From: an uncultured Collinsella sp.
Lineage (GTDB): Bacteria > Actinomycetota > Coriobacteriia > Coriobacteriales > Coriobacteriaceae
Assembly (NCBI GenBank): GCA_900552395.1
Contig: URZJ01000008.1
Coordinates: 1 to 23,853, forward strand
Direction: 5' to 3'
DNA: 23,853 bases
Shown piece by piece: positions 10,283 through 17,781 of the stretch. Each line of letters starts with the position of its first letter. The stretch's first letter is position 1. The translations under genes were made by a program, and so were the position numbers. The notes below the pieces were generated by a model. It was not told the origin of the DNA and did not search any database. It worked only from the letters and a program-made list of their open reading frames with translations.

Positions 10283-12501
10283 CCCCTTTCGATCTTTGGA
10301 ACACTCAGGCGCACCATCAACGGAGATACGGCGCCCAAGACCACCAGCAGAGCGCCCGATGCGCCGACGACCTCTCCAAAAGGCATCGCGTTCGTCCCTC
10401 GCCCAAGGAACCCAATCGTCCCCACCTGGGAAGCGGGATCAAACGAGGCGAATGGAGCCAGCAGCGCGACGCCCATGCCCACGCTTTCAACATGAGCGCT
10501 CAACAAACCCAACACCAAGAGAACCGCGCAAACCATTCCGGTGACAACGGGGTTGCGGCTAATCGCTGCTGTCAACGCAGCGACGACGGAAATCACGCCG
10601 TATGCCATGACCAGCAACGGAATACTGCACAACACCGCCTCCCCCACCATGGACGTTGTCGAAGCTCCCGCCCGAATGAGAGCGACGGGATACTCCGATC
10701 CACCCGCACCGTTCTTAATCACGGACACAACGACAGCGGGAACCATCGACACCAAAAGCAGCACCAAGCCAAGCAGGAGAGCCAGCGCAACAGCCGTCAG
10801 AAAACGCACATGCGCTGTTGCGGGGATCTGGAGAACCAGAAGGGAACGACACTGCAGGTGGGTGCACGCGAGCGATGTGACAACCACGGGCAACAGCAAA
10901 AATAAGGAGGGAAGCGCTGCCTGGAGATACGAAAGGAGGATTAATGGGGGCATCTTCGTACTTAACTCGTAAACCTTGGGGTCCGGCAAGCTCGCGATCG
11001 ACTCAAGCAGAAGGGCGCGCGCCTCCGCACGAGAAGGAGTCTCCGGCTCGATTCCGATCGATTGCAGGAGAGTCGCATCTGCCGCGCCCAGCTCACCTCG
11101 AGCGCGCTCGTACGTCGCAAGGCTTCGAAACCCCTCCGCAGGCATAGGCGCGTACACGAAACCCGAAAGAGCATCCCGCATGTCTTCCAGGGCCGCTTTG
11201 CCCTCGACGTCCATATTCGCAGCGTTCTGCTCTAGATACCGATCTATTGAACGGAGCTCCCCATCCCTATACCGAACAGCGGAAACGTTATCAGCGTCAG
11301 GAAACATCTCGACCAGAGCCGGGGCCAGCATCGTCGTCGACATTGCAATCGCGCATACGGCGAGGGTAGGAGAACGCAGGAGCAGTTTCCCCATCGTTCT
11401 TACGTATGCAACGGCGGAGGCACAAGCGCTCGAACGAGTTGCCGTTCTCGATGCAGTGAAGGAACCTCTCTCAAGACAAATCGGGAATATCGGGCACGCG
11501 CAGCCGCTCTTTCCAGCAACGCAAAGCAGGCTAATTGCCAGCACCTCGATCCCGATTGCGCATACGAGGGCAATCGCGCCACGCTCGAAGCAAAGTCCAG
11601 GCAGATTCACTATCTGCGTTGTCGGGTACGGGCTATAGGCGCCGACGGTCAACTCAGTGTTCGCATACGTAAGGGGATTCAACAGGGCGAACTCACGTAA
11701 AGCGATGGATCTTCCGTAATACCCGGGAACCATCGTCACCCCCATCAGGGCACATACGAACACGATTCCAAGCGTAGGGTTATTGGCAATCTTCACGGCA
11801 AGGTGAACGACAAGCGAGATGAACGCTGCCACCAAGAATTGCAAGATGGCCGTCTGCGCGAACACCAGCCAAGCCGGTTTGATAACCGGAGTCGCATATT
11901 GAATGTAGCCTATCGGATAGAACGGCGAGCCCGGGCCATTCTTCACAAGCGCGGCGATTATCCCTGGAAGATTGATGGCGAGGACGGCAAGCATTGCAAA
12001 AACACTCGCCCATACGCTCGATGCAACAAGTCTACCCAGCTCGCCCATCGGTGCCTGGATGATGAGCTTTTCACGTTTGTTAAGACGCGCGGCAAGGAAC
12101 GAGACGGCAACGGCCGTTGCGACCCATAGCAAGTACTCCTTCGATCCGTCATAATAGGTGTACTCTCCATCCGATATCTGCAGAAACGGAAGTAGGGGAG
12201 AGAGCGGTGCCAAGATAAGACGTCCCGCGGCAAGAGGGTACAGAAGCGCGGGCATGCTTGATGAAGAGGTATAGACACCGTCCTCCCCCGCATTCACAAG
12301 CGCATCCGCATAGGATGCTGACAATTCCTGCTCAACACGGGTTATTCCCGACTCGAGGTATTCGACCCGTCCGTCGATGCCAGCCGCGCTCCTGAAGACG
12401 GGCAGAGCACAAAGAACCATCAACGCAACAACGACAACACAGAGCGACCTGGAGGAGAGAAGCGACCTAAAGATCGCCTTCGAGATTTTGAGCATATTCA
12501 T
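10279..12501 (-). CDS. Double ABC-2-type permease (two homologous halves)
   Basis: A 740-residue membrane protein made of two similar halves, roughly 1-360 and 361-740. Each half has one membrane segment, an extracytoplasmic domain of about 90-130 residues, then about five membrane segments. Each carries the same loop: KNGPGSPFYPIG (from ~187) and KNGAGGSEYPVA (from ~596). The related loop in the fused protein downstream marks a third copy. The frame extends to 12567, directly after the peptide gene stop. ATG 12501 is preferred because AAGG lies six bases before it, and the upstream stretch is occupied by a hairpin. It overlaps the ATPase gene by four bases. The stop is TGA. It resembles bacteriocin export/immunity permeases in layout; substrate not shown by sequence. 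Confidence 0.85.
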   Translation of the reverse strand: MNMLKISKAIFRSLLSSRSLCVVVVALMVLCALPVFRSAAGIDGRVEYLESGITRVEQELSASYADALVNAGEDGVYTSSSSMPALLYPLAAGRLILAPLSPLLPFLQISDGEYTYYDGSKEYLLWVATAVAVSFLAARLNKREKLIIQAPMGELGRLVASSVWASVFAMLAVLAINLPGIIAALVKNGPGSPFYPIGYIQYATPVIKPAWLVFAQTAILQFLVAAFISLVVHLAVKIANNPTLGIVFVCALMGVTMVPGYYGRSIALREFALLNPLTYANTELTVGAYSPYPTTQIVNLPGLCFERGAIALVCAIGIEVLAISLLCVAGKSGCACPIFPICLERGSFTASRTATRSSACASAVAYVRTMGKLLLRSPTLAVCAIAMSTTMLAPALVEMFPDADNVSAVRYRDGELRSIDRYLEQNAANMDVEGKAALEDMRDALSGFVYAPMPAEGFRSLATYERARGELGAADATLLQSIGIEPETPSRAEARALLLESIASLPDPKVYELSTKMPPLILLSYLQAALPSLFLLLPVVVTSLACTHLQCRSLLVLQIPATAHVRFLTAVALALLLGLVLLLVSMVPAVVVSVIKNGAGGSEYPVALIRAGASTTSMVGEAVLCSIPLLVMAYGVISVVAALTAAISRNPVVTGMVCAVLLVLGLLSAHVESVGMGVALLAPFASFDPASQVGTIGFLGRGTNAMPFGEVVGASGALLVVLGAVSPLMVRLSVPKIERG

Positions 12502-12534
12502 CGCCAACCTTAACCTCATCCAGTCGAAACAGAG

Positions 12535-12557
12535 GGGCCGAACAAAATGCTCGGCCC
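12535..12557 (-). other. Intercistronic hairpin between peptide and permease genes
   Basis: GGGCCGA (12535-12541) and TCGGCCC (12551-12557) form a perfect 7-bp stem with a nine-base loop, between the peptide stop (12568) and the permease start (12501). There is no T-run on the minus strand, so it is more likely a 3' stabiliser or partial read-through control for the peptide mRNA than a full terminator. Confidence 0.6.
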
Positions 12558-12567
12558 TTCCTCGCAT

Positions 12568-12933
12568 CTAGTAGGTGCTATAGACAAATTGCCATTTATC
12601 AGTTGTGCCAAGAACACCACAGGAGCACATTGCAGCGAGGCGGGATTCCCTATGATGCGCGGATCGGCGATAGCCATTTCGGTAGGAGATCGTCTTGTAA
12701 GAGATGTTGAACATCGAGATGCTGTGCCCGCTTACGCCGCGAGGACAGCTGTAGCTCCAGTAGGTATCGACGACGTCGTCCGTATACCCGAGGGGCTCAA
12801 CGAGGGCACACTGGCTGCTCTCCTGGGAAGGAGGCATCGGAGTATCCGCAAAAGCGGGGGCTCCCGGCAGCAACAGACAAAGAGCGAGGCCGAGGAAAAC
12901 CAAGAGCTTACACGACTTAACAGTACTGAACAT
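12568..12933 (-). CDS. Small secreted Cys-containing peptide, weakly lactococcin 972-like
   Basis: A 121-residue precursor. Residues 1-29 form a clear Sec signal peptide: K6/K9, a hydrophobic core LLVFLGLALCLLL, and a cleavage motif AFA before D30. The predicted mature chain of 92 residues has four cysteines (C42, C63, C103, C105), many aromatics, an HH pair and a Tyr terminus. The last 65 residues (from T57) resemble lactococcin 972 in length and spacing: an early W-x-Y, a central KT..S, then an A-x-C-S-x-G segment and a terminal aromatic cluster. This is a weak match made by eye. ATG 12931-12933 is preferred, with GGAG upstream; a TTG four codons earlier also lies in frame. First gene of the permease/ATPase unit. 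Alternative: an unrelated secreted effector or sensor ligand. Confidence 0.75.
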   Translation of the reverse strand: MFSTVKSCKLLVFLGLALCLLLPGAPAFADTPMPPSQESSQCALVEPLGYTDDVVDTYWSYSCPRGVSGHSISMFNISYKTISYRNGYRRSAHHRESRLAAMCSCGVLGTTDKWQFVYSTY

Positions 12934-12981
12934 AATCCTCTCCAATCTAGAGGGGTTTCGGTTGCAGCACGCTGTGATTAC

Positions 12982-13016
12982 TTGCCGGCAAAGTCAATTT
13001 AACATAAACTGTTAAA
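12982..13016 (+). promoter_or_regulatory. Promoter and candidate operator for the DUF2975-HTH pair
   Basis: TTGCCG (12982-12987) and TAAACT (13005-13010) are 17 bases apart and point to the DUF2975 gene. A perfect inverted repeat, TTTAACA-TAAAC-TGTTAAA (12998-13016), covers the -10 box. Its position suggests an operator for the HTH protein encoded just downstream. Lying in the 120-base gap between divergent genes, it could also affect the peptide gene, for which no clear promoter was found. Confidence 0.55.
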
Positions 13017-13053
13017 AAGTAACCTGAGTTTTTTAAATTCTTCGGAGGTTATT

Positions 13054-13566
13054 ATGAGTTCCGACAATCGCACTCCCCGGCTTCATTCCTTCCGCATCGC
13101 ATGTGCGATAGCCTCTGCGACCCTTTGCGCCACCGCCATCGCACAAGTGGCGTTCTCCTTAAAGCCAGCAATCGAAGTGCTCGACAACCCTGTAATTGCA
13201 GACTCCCCCGCGTATCCAGCCCTTGCGATCTCGACATTGGTCCCTGCCGTCATCGGTATCGCTACGACCATCCTCAGCGCCGTTCTCGTGTGGACGATCA
13301 AGAGCGGAGACCCCTTCAAGAAAGGGTCTGCGACATGCTTGAAGGTGCTCGGCATTCTCTTCGTTGTTCAAGCTGCCACCAGCCTCTACGCCGGCTCACT
13401 CAAAACCTCCGTTTCGATGTTTGGCGGCGAGGGGGCCGTCGGCGCCCAAGAGATCGCTTCATCATTCGATTGGACCTCTCTGGTTCTCGGCATCGTCCTG
13501 TTCATGCTTTCCCAGCTCTTCTTGTACGCCCGAGAGCTGTACCTCGACTCCGACGAGATTGCGTAA
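13054..13566 (+). CDS. DUF2975-like four-helix membrane protein
   Basis: A 170-residue membrane protein with four predicted membrane segments: about 12-32, 53-78, 92-112 and 140-162. A short charged cytoplasmic loop, KSGDPFKKGS, lies between the second and third. This topology, the DPF loop and the gene directly downstream (a small YozG-like HTH regulator) match the DUF2975 family, whose function is unknown. GGAGG lies five bases before the ATG. The stop (TAA) is nine bases before the HTH start, so the two are an operon. A sensing or anti-regulator role for the HTH partner is plausible but inferred only from the pairing. Confidence 0.8.
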   Translation: MSSDNRTPRLHSFRIACAIASATLCATAIAQVAFSLKPAIEVLDNPVIADSPAYPALAISTLVPAVIGIATTILSAVLVWTIKSGDPFKKGSATCLKVLGILFVVQAATSLYAGSLKTSVSMFGGEGAVGAQEIASSFDWTSLVLGIVLFMLSQLFLYARELYLDSDEIA

Positions 13567-13575
13567 GGAAACGCC

Positions 13576-13827
13576 ATGCCCGTAATTGTTCGCCTCGACA
13601 AGATCATGGCCGAGCGAAAGATTTCCTCGAACGAACTTGCCGAAAGGATTGGAACCACGCCCGTGAACCTGTCCCGTATTAAAAAAGGGCATATTCGCGG
13701 CATTCGCTTCAACACACTCGAGCAGCTATGCCTCGCCCTTCGTTGCCAACCCGGAGACCTTCTCGAAGTCATGAGCGAAGAGGATGCCCGAAAGGAGTTC
13801 GGACTCGATTGGTCCGCCGAGGATTAG
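13576..13827 (+). CDS. Small Cro/CI-type HTH regulator (YozG-like)
   Basis: An 83-residue DNA-binding protein. The HTH runs over about residues 7-65: IVRLDKIMAERKISSNELAE, IGTTPVNLSRIKKG as the recognition region, and LEQLCLALRCQPGDLLE, typical of the compact Xre/YozG type. TAAGGA, overlapping the preceding gene's stop, is the ribosome-binding site. It probably regulates its own operon through the palindrome at 12998-13016, and possibly the divergent peptide gene. The TAG stop is followed, in the same frame, by a truncated integrase reading frame (13831-14553). Confidence 0.88.
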   Translation: MPVIVRLDKIMAERKISSNELAERIGTTPVNLSRIKKGHIRGIRFNTLEQLCLALRCQPGDLLEVMSEEDARKEFGLDWSAED

Positions 13828-13830
13828 AGG

Positions 13831-14553
13831 GCGGTCGTACTCGCCCTGCACACGGGGATGCGAATCGGCGAGGTCTGCGGCCTTCGGTGGTGCGATGTGG
13901 ATTTCGAGACGGGCCTGATCTCGATCAGACACTCGGTGGCGTACGCGAAGGGAATGGGTTCGTTCATCAAGGACACCAAGACCCATGACGCCAGGGGTAT
14001 CCCCATCGACCCGGTCGGCCTACTCCCCTTCCTGAAGGAGACCCACGAGATCGACTGCGGAAAGCTGCGCTTGCGCGGCCTTACCGGGGCGGTCGAGATC
14101 GGGGACTGCTACATCCTGTCGGAGCCGGGCGCGACCTTCGCGACGACAAGCTATATCCGCAGGGCGTTCAAGACGTTCTCGGAGACCAACGGCCTCATGG
14201 GCACCAACGACGAGCTGATCACGTTCCACGGCCTTCGCCACACGTTCGCAACGCAGTGGATCCGCCAAGGCGGCGATATCAAGGCGCTCCAATCGATCCT
14301 CGGCCACAAGGACGCCATGGCGACGCTCAACGTCTACGCCGACATCGAGCCCATCTCCAAAATCCATAACATGCTGCGCGCCACGCCGTGCCTTTGGCGC
14401 GGGCACCTCGGGCCGAGGGTCGATCCGGGTCCCATGTTCCAACAGAGGATCCAGGAGTCCATCGAGACGCTCCAGGCGTTCGGCTACGGCATCACCGAGC
14501 CGGACGACCGAAATATCGCCATACGCGACGTGAAGACGAACAGTTGGCTCTAG
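13831..14553 (+). pseudogene. Tyrosine recombinase (integrase) remnant, catalytic domain only
   Basis: The frame reads AVVLALHTGMRIGEVCGLRW from immediately after the HTH gene stop. It continues with an intact catalytic set: R in TGMRIGE, HGLRHTFA (H-x-x-R), LGHKD and Y in TLNVYAD. This is the C-terminal catalytic domain of a phage or conjugative-element integrase. The N-terminal arm-binding and core-binding domains, usually about 170 residues, are absent. The first ATG (13858) has no ribosome-binding site and lies inside the conserved R motif, so no functional start exists. Homology begins within a few bases of the HTH stop, which marks a deletion or insertion junction. The tail after ~14390 is unlike usual integrase ends. 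It suggests the island arrived by site-specific integration. Confidence 0.85.
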
Positions 14554-14879
14554 CTCACCGAGTACGCGGCAGTGCTGGGCCCATCCCAACTGAGGTCACG
14601 GTGGTCCGATAGGGGCGCCGCCCGCGGCATGCGCCGCGGAGCGGTATCCCCTACCGAAGGGCGGGGATGCCCTCCGCTTCCAGTTCGGAATCAGCCGTCG
14701 GAGGCGTTCGGCTGACTGCGGGAACGGTCTGTCCGCTCAATGTGTTCGGCTGAGATCGGAAATCAACCCAACACGAGCCGGACACGCGCCAGACGGCTCT
14801 TCCCCGTGCGGCCTTCCCCCTTACGCTCATGTTGCAGGCATGTAACGCCGCAGCGAGCGCGCCTTTTTTGCGCCAGACA
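14554..14879. other. Gene-free stretch with several inverted repeats, function unknown
   Basis: No credible gene on either strand. Inverted repeats include CCGCGG / CCGCGG around a six-base loop (near 14620-14640), GGTATCCCC against GGGGATGCC (14642-14672, one mismatch), and CAGCCG / CGGCTG (about 14692-14714). GTTCGGCTGA occurs twice, at 14706 and 14744. It may be the right end of the island, a structured RNA or degraded DNA; the sequence alone does not decide. Confidence 0.4.
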
Positions 14880-14902
14880 GGTACAATGATGAACACTGTA
14901 CC
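14880..14902 (+). promoter_or_regulatory. Candidate promoter and palindrome upstream of the ACT-gltA genes
   Basis: TACAAT (14882-14887) is a good -10 box about 63 bases before the ACT gene; the -35 is not convincing. GGTACA and TGTACC (14880-14885 and 14897-14902) form a perfect 6-bp inverted repeat around it, which could be an operator. Confidence 0.45.
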
Positions 14903-14949
14903 GTAGCGGAGCGCCCCGCGCGCGCCGCAATCACGCGAAAGGGTTTCCC

Positions 14950-15237
14950 ATGGCCGAGATCTCGTCCTCCCGTATCGTCATCACCGTCCTTGGCAAGAAC
15001 CGCCCCGGCATCGTCGCCGGCGTCACCCGTGTCCTAGGCGAGGCCAACGTCGACATCCGCGACATCACGCAATCCATTATCGAGGACATCTTCACCATGA
15101 CCATGCTGGCCGATACCGCCGAGTCCAAGCTCGACTTCGCCGAGCTGCAGAAGGCGCTGGCCGAGGCCGGCGAGCTTTCGGGCGTCAATGTGTCTATCCA
15201 GCGCGAGGACGTCTTTAACTTTATGTACCGCCTGTAG
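14950..15237 (+). CDS. ACT-domain regulatory protein (UPF0237 type)
   Basis: A 95-residue protein made of one ACT domain: RIVITVLGKNRPGIVAGVTR, then EANVDIRDITQSIIEDIFTM, and a second strand-helix pair. The G-K-N-R-P-G loop is the usual amino-acid-binding turn. Proteins of this size and sequence (UPF0237) are stand-alone small-molecule sensors; the ligand is not known. AAAGGG lies six bases before the ATG. It precedes citrate synthase by 78 bases on the same strand without a visible terminator between, so co-transcription is likely. That would fit a regulatory link to central carbon or glutamate metabolism, though this is inference. The stop is TAG. Confidence 0.92.
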   Translation: MAEISSSRIVITVLGKNRPGIVAGVTRVLGEANVDIRDITQSIIEDIFTMTMLADTAESKLDFAELQKALAEAGELSGVNVSIQREDVFNFMYRL

Positions 15238-15315
15238 CGAACAGGCCGTGCGGGAACAGGCCGGCGCATCTACACCCAAGCACGCCGCCCCCACACGGCC
15301 CCGAGAGGAGCGCGC

Positions 15316-16734
15316 ATGGCTTACGACGCCAAGAAAATCTATTACCGCTTCGATGACCACTTGAGCCGCCTGGTTCTGGATTACGAAGCAAGCCGCCAGA
15401 TTTCGCCTGAGAGCGAAAACCTCTACCACGGTCTGCCGACCGACCCTTATGACGAGGGCCTGTTTGTCGAGCACAATGTCAAGCGCGGCCTGCGCAATGC
15501 CGACGGCTCGGGCGTGGTCGCGGGCCTCACTCGCATCTCGGATGTGCACGGCTACAACAAGGTCGACGGAAAGGTCGTGCCCGATCAGGGCAAGCTCACG
15601 CTTCGCGGCTACAGCATCGAGGATCTGGTCAACAATGCCCAGGCCGAGAATCGCTACGGCTACGAGGAAGTCGCCTATCTGCTTATCACGGGTTCGCTGC
15701 CCAACAAGGAAGAGCTCGACGGCTTTTGCGAGCGCCTGGGCGCCTTTAGACATCTGAGCGACGAGTACGTCAAAGAGTTCCCTATGACCACAGTGTCGTC
15801 GAGCATCATGAACGTGCTCCAGCGCGCCGTGCTGCTGCTCTACGCCTTCGATGCCGAACCAGACGTGATCACGCCCGAGCACGAAATCGACGTCGCCATT
15901 TCCATGCTCGCACGTCTCCCGCGCATCGCCGCCTTCGCCCACATGGCCTCGATCGCCAAGCTTCGCGGCTCCGAGGTTCACGTGCCGCACCCCACACCCG
16001 GTCTCTCCACCGCCGAGACCATCCTACAGGTCCTGCGCGGCGGCATGGCGTTCACCCGCGATGAGGCGATGCTGCTCGACGTTATGCTCATGCTGCATGC
16101 CGAGCACGGCGGCGGCAACAACTCCACCTTCGCTTGCCGCGTGCTGTCGTCTTCGGCCACCGACCCGTATTCCGCCTACGCCGCGGCTATCGGCTCGCTC
16201 AAGGGCCCGCGCCACGGCGGTGCCAATGCCAAGGTCGTGTCTATGCACGAGAACATCCGCGCGCATGTTTCCAACTGGGAAAACGAGGACGAGGTCGCGG
16301 CTTACCTGGGCAAGATCCTCGACAAGCAGGCCTTCGACGGCACGGGCCTCATCTACGGCATGGGCCACGCCGTCTACACGCTGAGCGACCCACGCGCCGA
16401 GGTCTGCCGCCGTTACGCGCGCTCGCTGGCAGCCAAGAAGGACTTGGGCGAAGAATTCGCACTCATCGAGCGCATTGAGCGCCTGGCACCCCAGGTCATG
16501 CGCGACCACGGCATGACCAAGCCCATCTGCGCCAACATCGACCTGTACACGGGCTTTATCTACAAGATGCTCGGCGTGCCCGAAACGCTCTTTACGCCGC
16601 TATTCGCCGTCGCCCGCATGGCCGGCTGGTCGGCACACCGCATGGAAGAGCTCTTCTGCGCGCACCGCATCATCCGCCCCGCCTATCGTCCGGTGATCGA
16701 GCCGCTGGAGTACAAGCCGCTCGCCGACCGCTAG
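15316..16734 (+). CDS. gltA: Citrate synthase
   Basis: A 472-residue enzyme that condenses oxaloacetate with acetyl-CoA to citrate. The catalytic set is visible: H300 in GPRHGGANAK, H351 in GMGHAVYTLSDPRA and D409 in ANIDLYTGFIY. The HAEHGGGNNSTFACRV segment is typical of the anaerobe-type enzyme. An N-terminal region of about 60 residues (YRFDDHLSRLVLDYEAS) precedes the conserved fold and is part of this longer subgroup. GAGAGGAG sits before the ATG. No aconitase or isocitrate dehydrogenase genes lie in the window; in fermentative Coriobacteriia the enzyme usually serves glutamate synthesis. The gene ends at a strong terminator. 2-methylcitrate synthase is a possible relative but less likely. 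Confidence 0.95.
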   Translation: MAYDAKKIYYRFDDHLSRLVLDYEASRQISPESENLYHGLPTDPYDEGLFVEHNVKRGLRNADGSGVVAGLTRISDVHGYNKVDGKVVPDQGKLTLRGYSIEDLVNNAQAENRYGYEEVAYLLITGSLPNKEELDGFCERLGAFRHLSDEYVKEFPMTTVSSSIMNVLQRAVLLLYAFDAEPDVITPEHEIDVAISMLARLPRIAAFAHMASIAKLRGSEVHVPHPTPGLSTAETILQVLRGGMAFTRDEAMLLDVMLMLHAEHGGGNNSTFACRVLSSSATDPYSAYAAAIGSLKGPRHGGANAKVVSMHENIRAHVSNWENEDEVAAYLGKILDKQAFDGTGLIYGMGHAVYTLSDPRAEVCRRYARSLAAKKDLGEEFALIERIERLAPQVMRDHGMTKPICANIDLYTGFIYKMLGVPETLFTPLFAVARMAGWSAHRMEELFCAHRIIRPAYRPVIEPLEYKPLADR

Positions 16735-16758
16735 GACGCGGACCGTTATAGAACTCGA

Positions 16759-16795
16759 GCGTGGCCAGGGACCCAAGCCCTCGGCCACGCTTTTT
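16759..16795 (+). terminator. gltA terminator
   Basis: GCGTGGCC (16759-16766) and GGCCACGC (16783-16790), extended by an inner AGGG / CCCT pair, are followed by TTTTT. It lies 24 bases after the citrate synthase stop and only 25 bases before the next gene. Confidence 0.93.
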
Positions 16796-16820
16796 ATGCC
16801 AGTAGAAAGGGCTGCATCAA

Positions 16821-17663
16821 ATGATTGTGTTTTCCGATATGGATGGGACGCTGCTGACGAGCGATAAGCAAATGAGCGATGCCACCTGGGCGATGCTCGA
16901 CGAGCTCGCACGTCGTGGCATCGAGTTTGTTCCCTGCACGGGACGTCCACTGTCGGGCATCTTTGAGCCCATTCTCGCCCATCCCGCCGTGCACTACGCG
17001 GTCTGTGCCAACGGCGCCAGCGTCTGGCAGCTCGACGAGGATACGCCCACCGACGCCTCGCGCGCCACGTGCATCTTGAGCCGTCCGCTCGACCGTGGCA
17101 TTGCCCACCGCATCCATCGCATTGCCGCCGGCCACGATGTGACCTTCGATATCTTCGCGGATGGGCAGTGCTTCCTCCCCCGCTCGCTCTACACGCGTCT
17201 GGATGAGTTCTGTGGCGGCGACCCCCACATCGCGGCTTCGCTCAAGCGCACACGAACACCGATCGACATGGATATCGACAGTAAGATCGACGGGGTCGAG
17301 ACGCTCGAACGCATCGCCATGTACTGGCACGACCCGGCCGATCGCGACGCCATCGCGGCGGCGCTCGACACGCTCGGAGGCATTGAGGTCACGCGTTCGT
17401 ACGCCATGAATATCGAGGTTATGGGCGAAGGCGCCACCAAGGGAACGGCCCTCACGTGGCTGTGTGAGCATCTGGGCGAGCGTCTCGCCGACGCCTGGGC
17501 GTTCGGCGACAACATCAACGACATCCCCATGCTGCAGGCAGCGGGCCATGGCATGGCCATGATCAACGCCGAGCCCGAAGATCGCGAGGCCGCCGACGCC
17601 ATCACCGAATACGACAACGACCACGACGGCGTCGCCCGCACCATCATGGCCGCCCTCGCCTAG
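16821..17663 (+). CDS. HAD-superfamily hydrolase, Cof/IIB type (1)
   Basis: A 280-residue cytoplasmic phosphatase of the Cof-like HAD family. The nucleophile motif is FSDMDGTLL (D6, D8). PCTGRP is motif II, the conserved lysine is likely in EGATKGTAL, and AFGDNINDIPML is the metal-binding motif IV. The cap is the IIB type, inserted between motifs II and III. Such enzymes remove phosphate from sugar phosphates or cofactors such as FMN or pyridoxal phosphate; the sequence does not tell the substrate. AAAGGGC lies before the ATG. No promoter was found between the gltA terminator and this gene. The TAG stop lies in TAGTCATTGG, the same word that begins the repeat just downstream. Confidence 0.92.
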   Translation: MIVFSDMDGTLLTSDKQMSDATWAMLDELARRGIEFVPCTGRPLSGIFEPILAHPAVHYAVCANGASVWQLDEDTPTDASRATCILSRPLDRGIAHRIHRIAAGHDVTFDIFADGQCFLPRSLYTRLDEFCGGDPHIAASLKRTRTPIDMDIDSKIDGVETLERIAMYWHDPADRDAIAAALDTLGGIEVTRSYAMNIEVMGEGATKGTALTWLCEHLGERLADAWAFGDNINDIPMLQAAGHGMAMINAEPEDREAADAITEYDNDHDGVARTIMAALA

Positions 17664-17672
17664 TCATTGGTC

Positions 17673-17701
17673 AGTCATTGGGGACGTTCTTAAACGACTA
17701 G
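17673..17701 (+). repeat. 29-bp repeat, copy 1 (inverted partner at 18748-18776)
   Basis: AGTCATTGGGGACG begins the copy and TTCTTAAACGACTAG ends it. The reverse complement occurs at 18748-18776 with one mismatch. The copy sits ten bases after the stop of the upstream HAD gene, and its first ten bases are partly duplicated over that stop. Confidence 0.88.
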
Positions 17702-17780
17702 TCACTGGGGACACTCTTCGCAAAAAGCTGCAAGGACCGTCCCCCACTGTCGGCAGAAAAGGAACGTCCCCATCTGCCGG
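17702..17780. repeat. GTCCCC-rich repeat block after the HAD genes
   Basis: Contains GGGGAC and GTCCCC motifs in both orientations. The segment AAAAGGAACGTCCCCA recurs at 20778-20793 in front of the tyrS terminator. CGGCAGA (17751-17757) and TCTGCCG (17773-17779) form a hairpin just after the stop of the minus-strand HAD gene. Together with copy 1 it fills the gap between two convergent HAD genes. Confidence 0.7.
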
Positions 17781-17781
17781 A

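Noticed and set aside
12501..12567. Permease start at 12567, directly after the peptide stop
   Set aside because: No ribosome-binding site at the right distance, and the added residues cover a hairpin; ATG 12501 has a better site and begins just before the first membrane segment.
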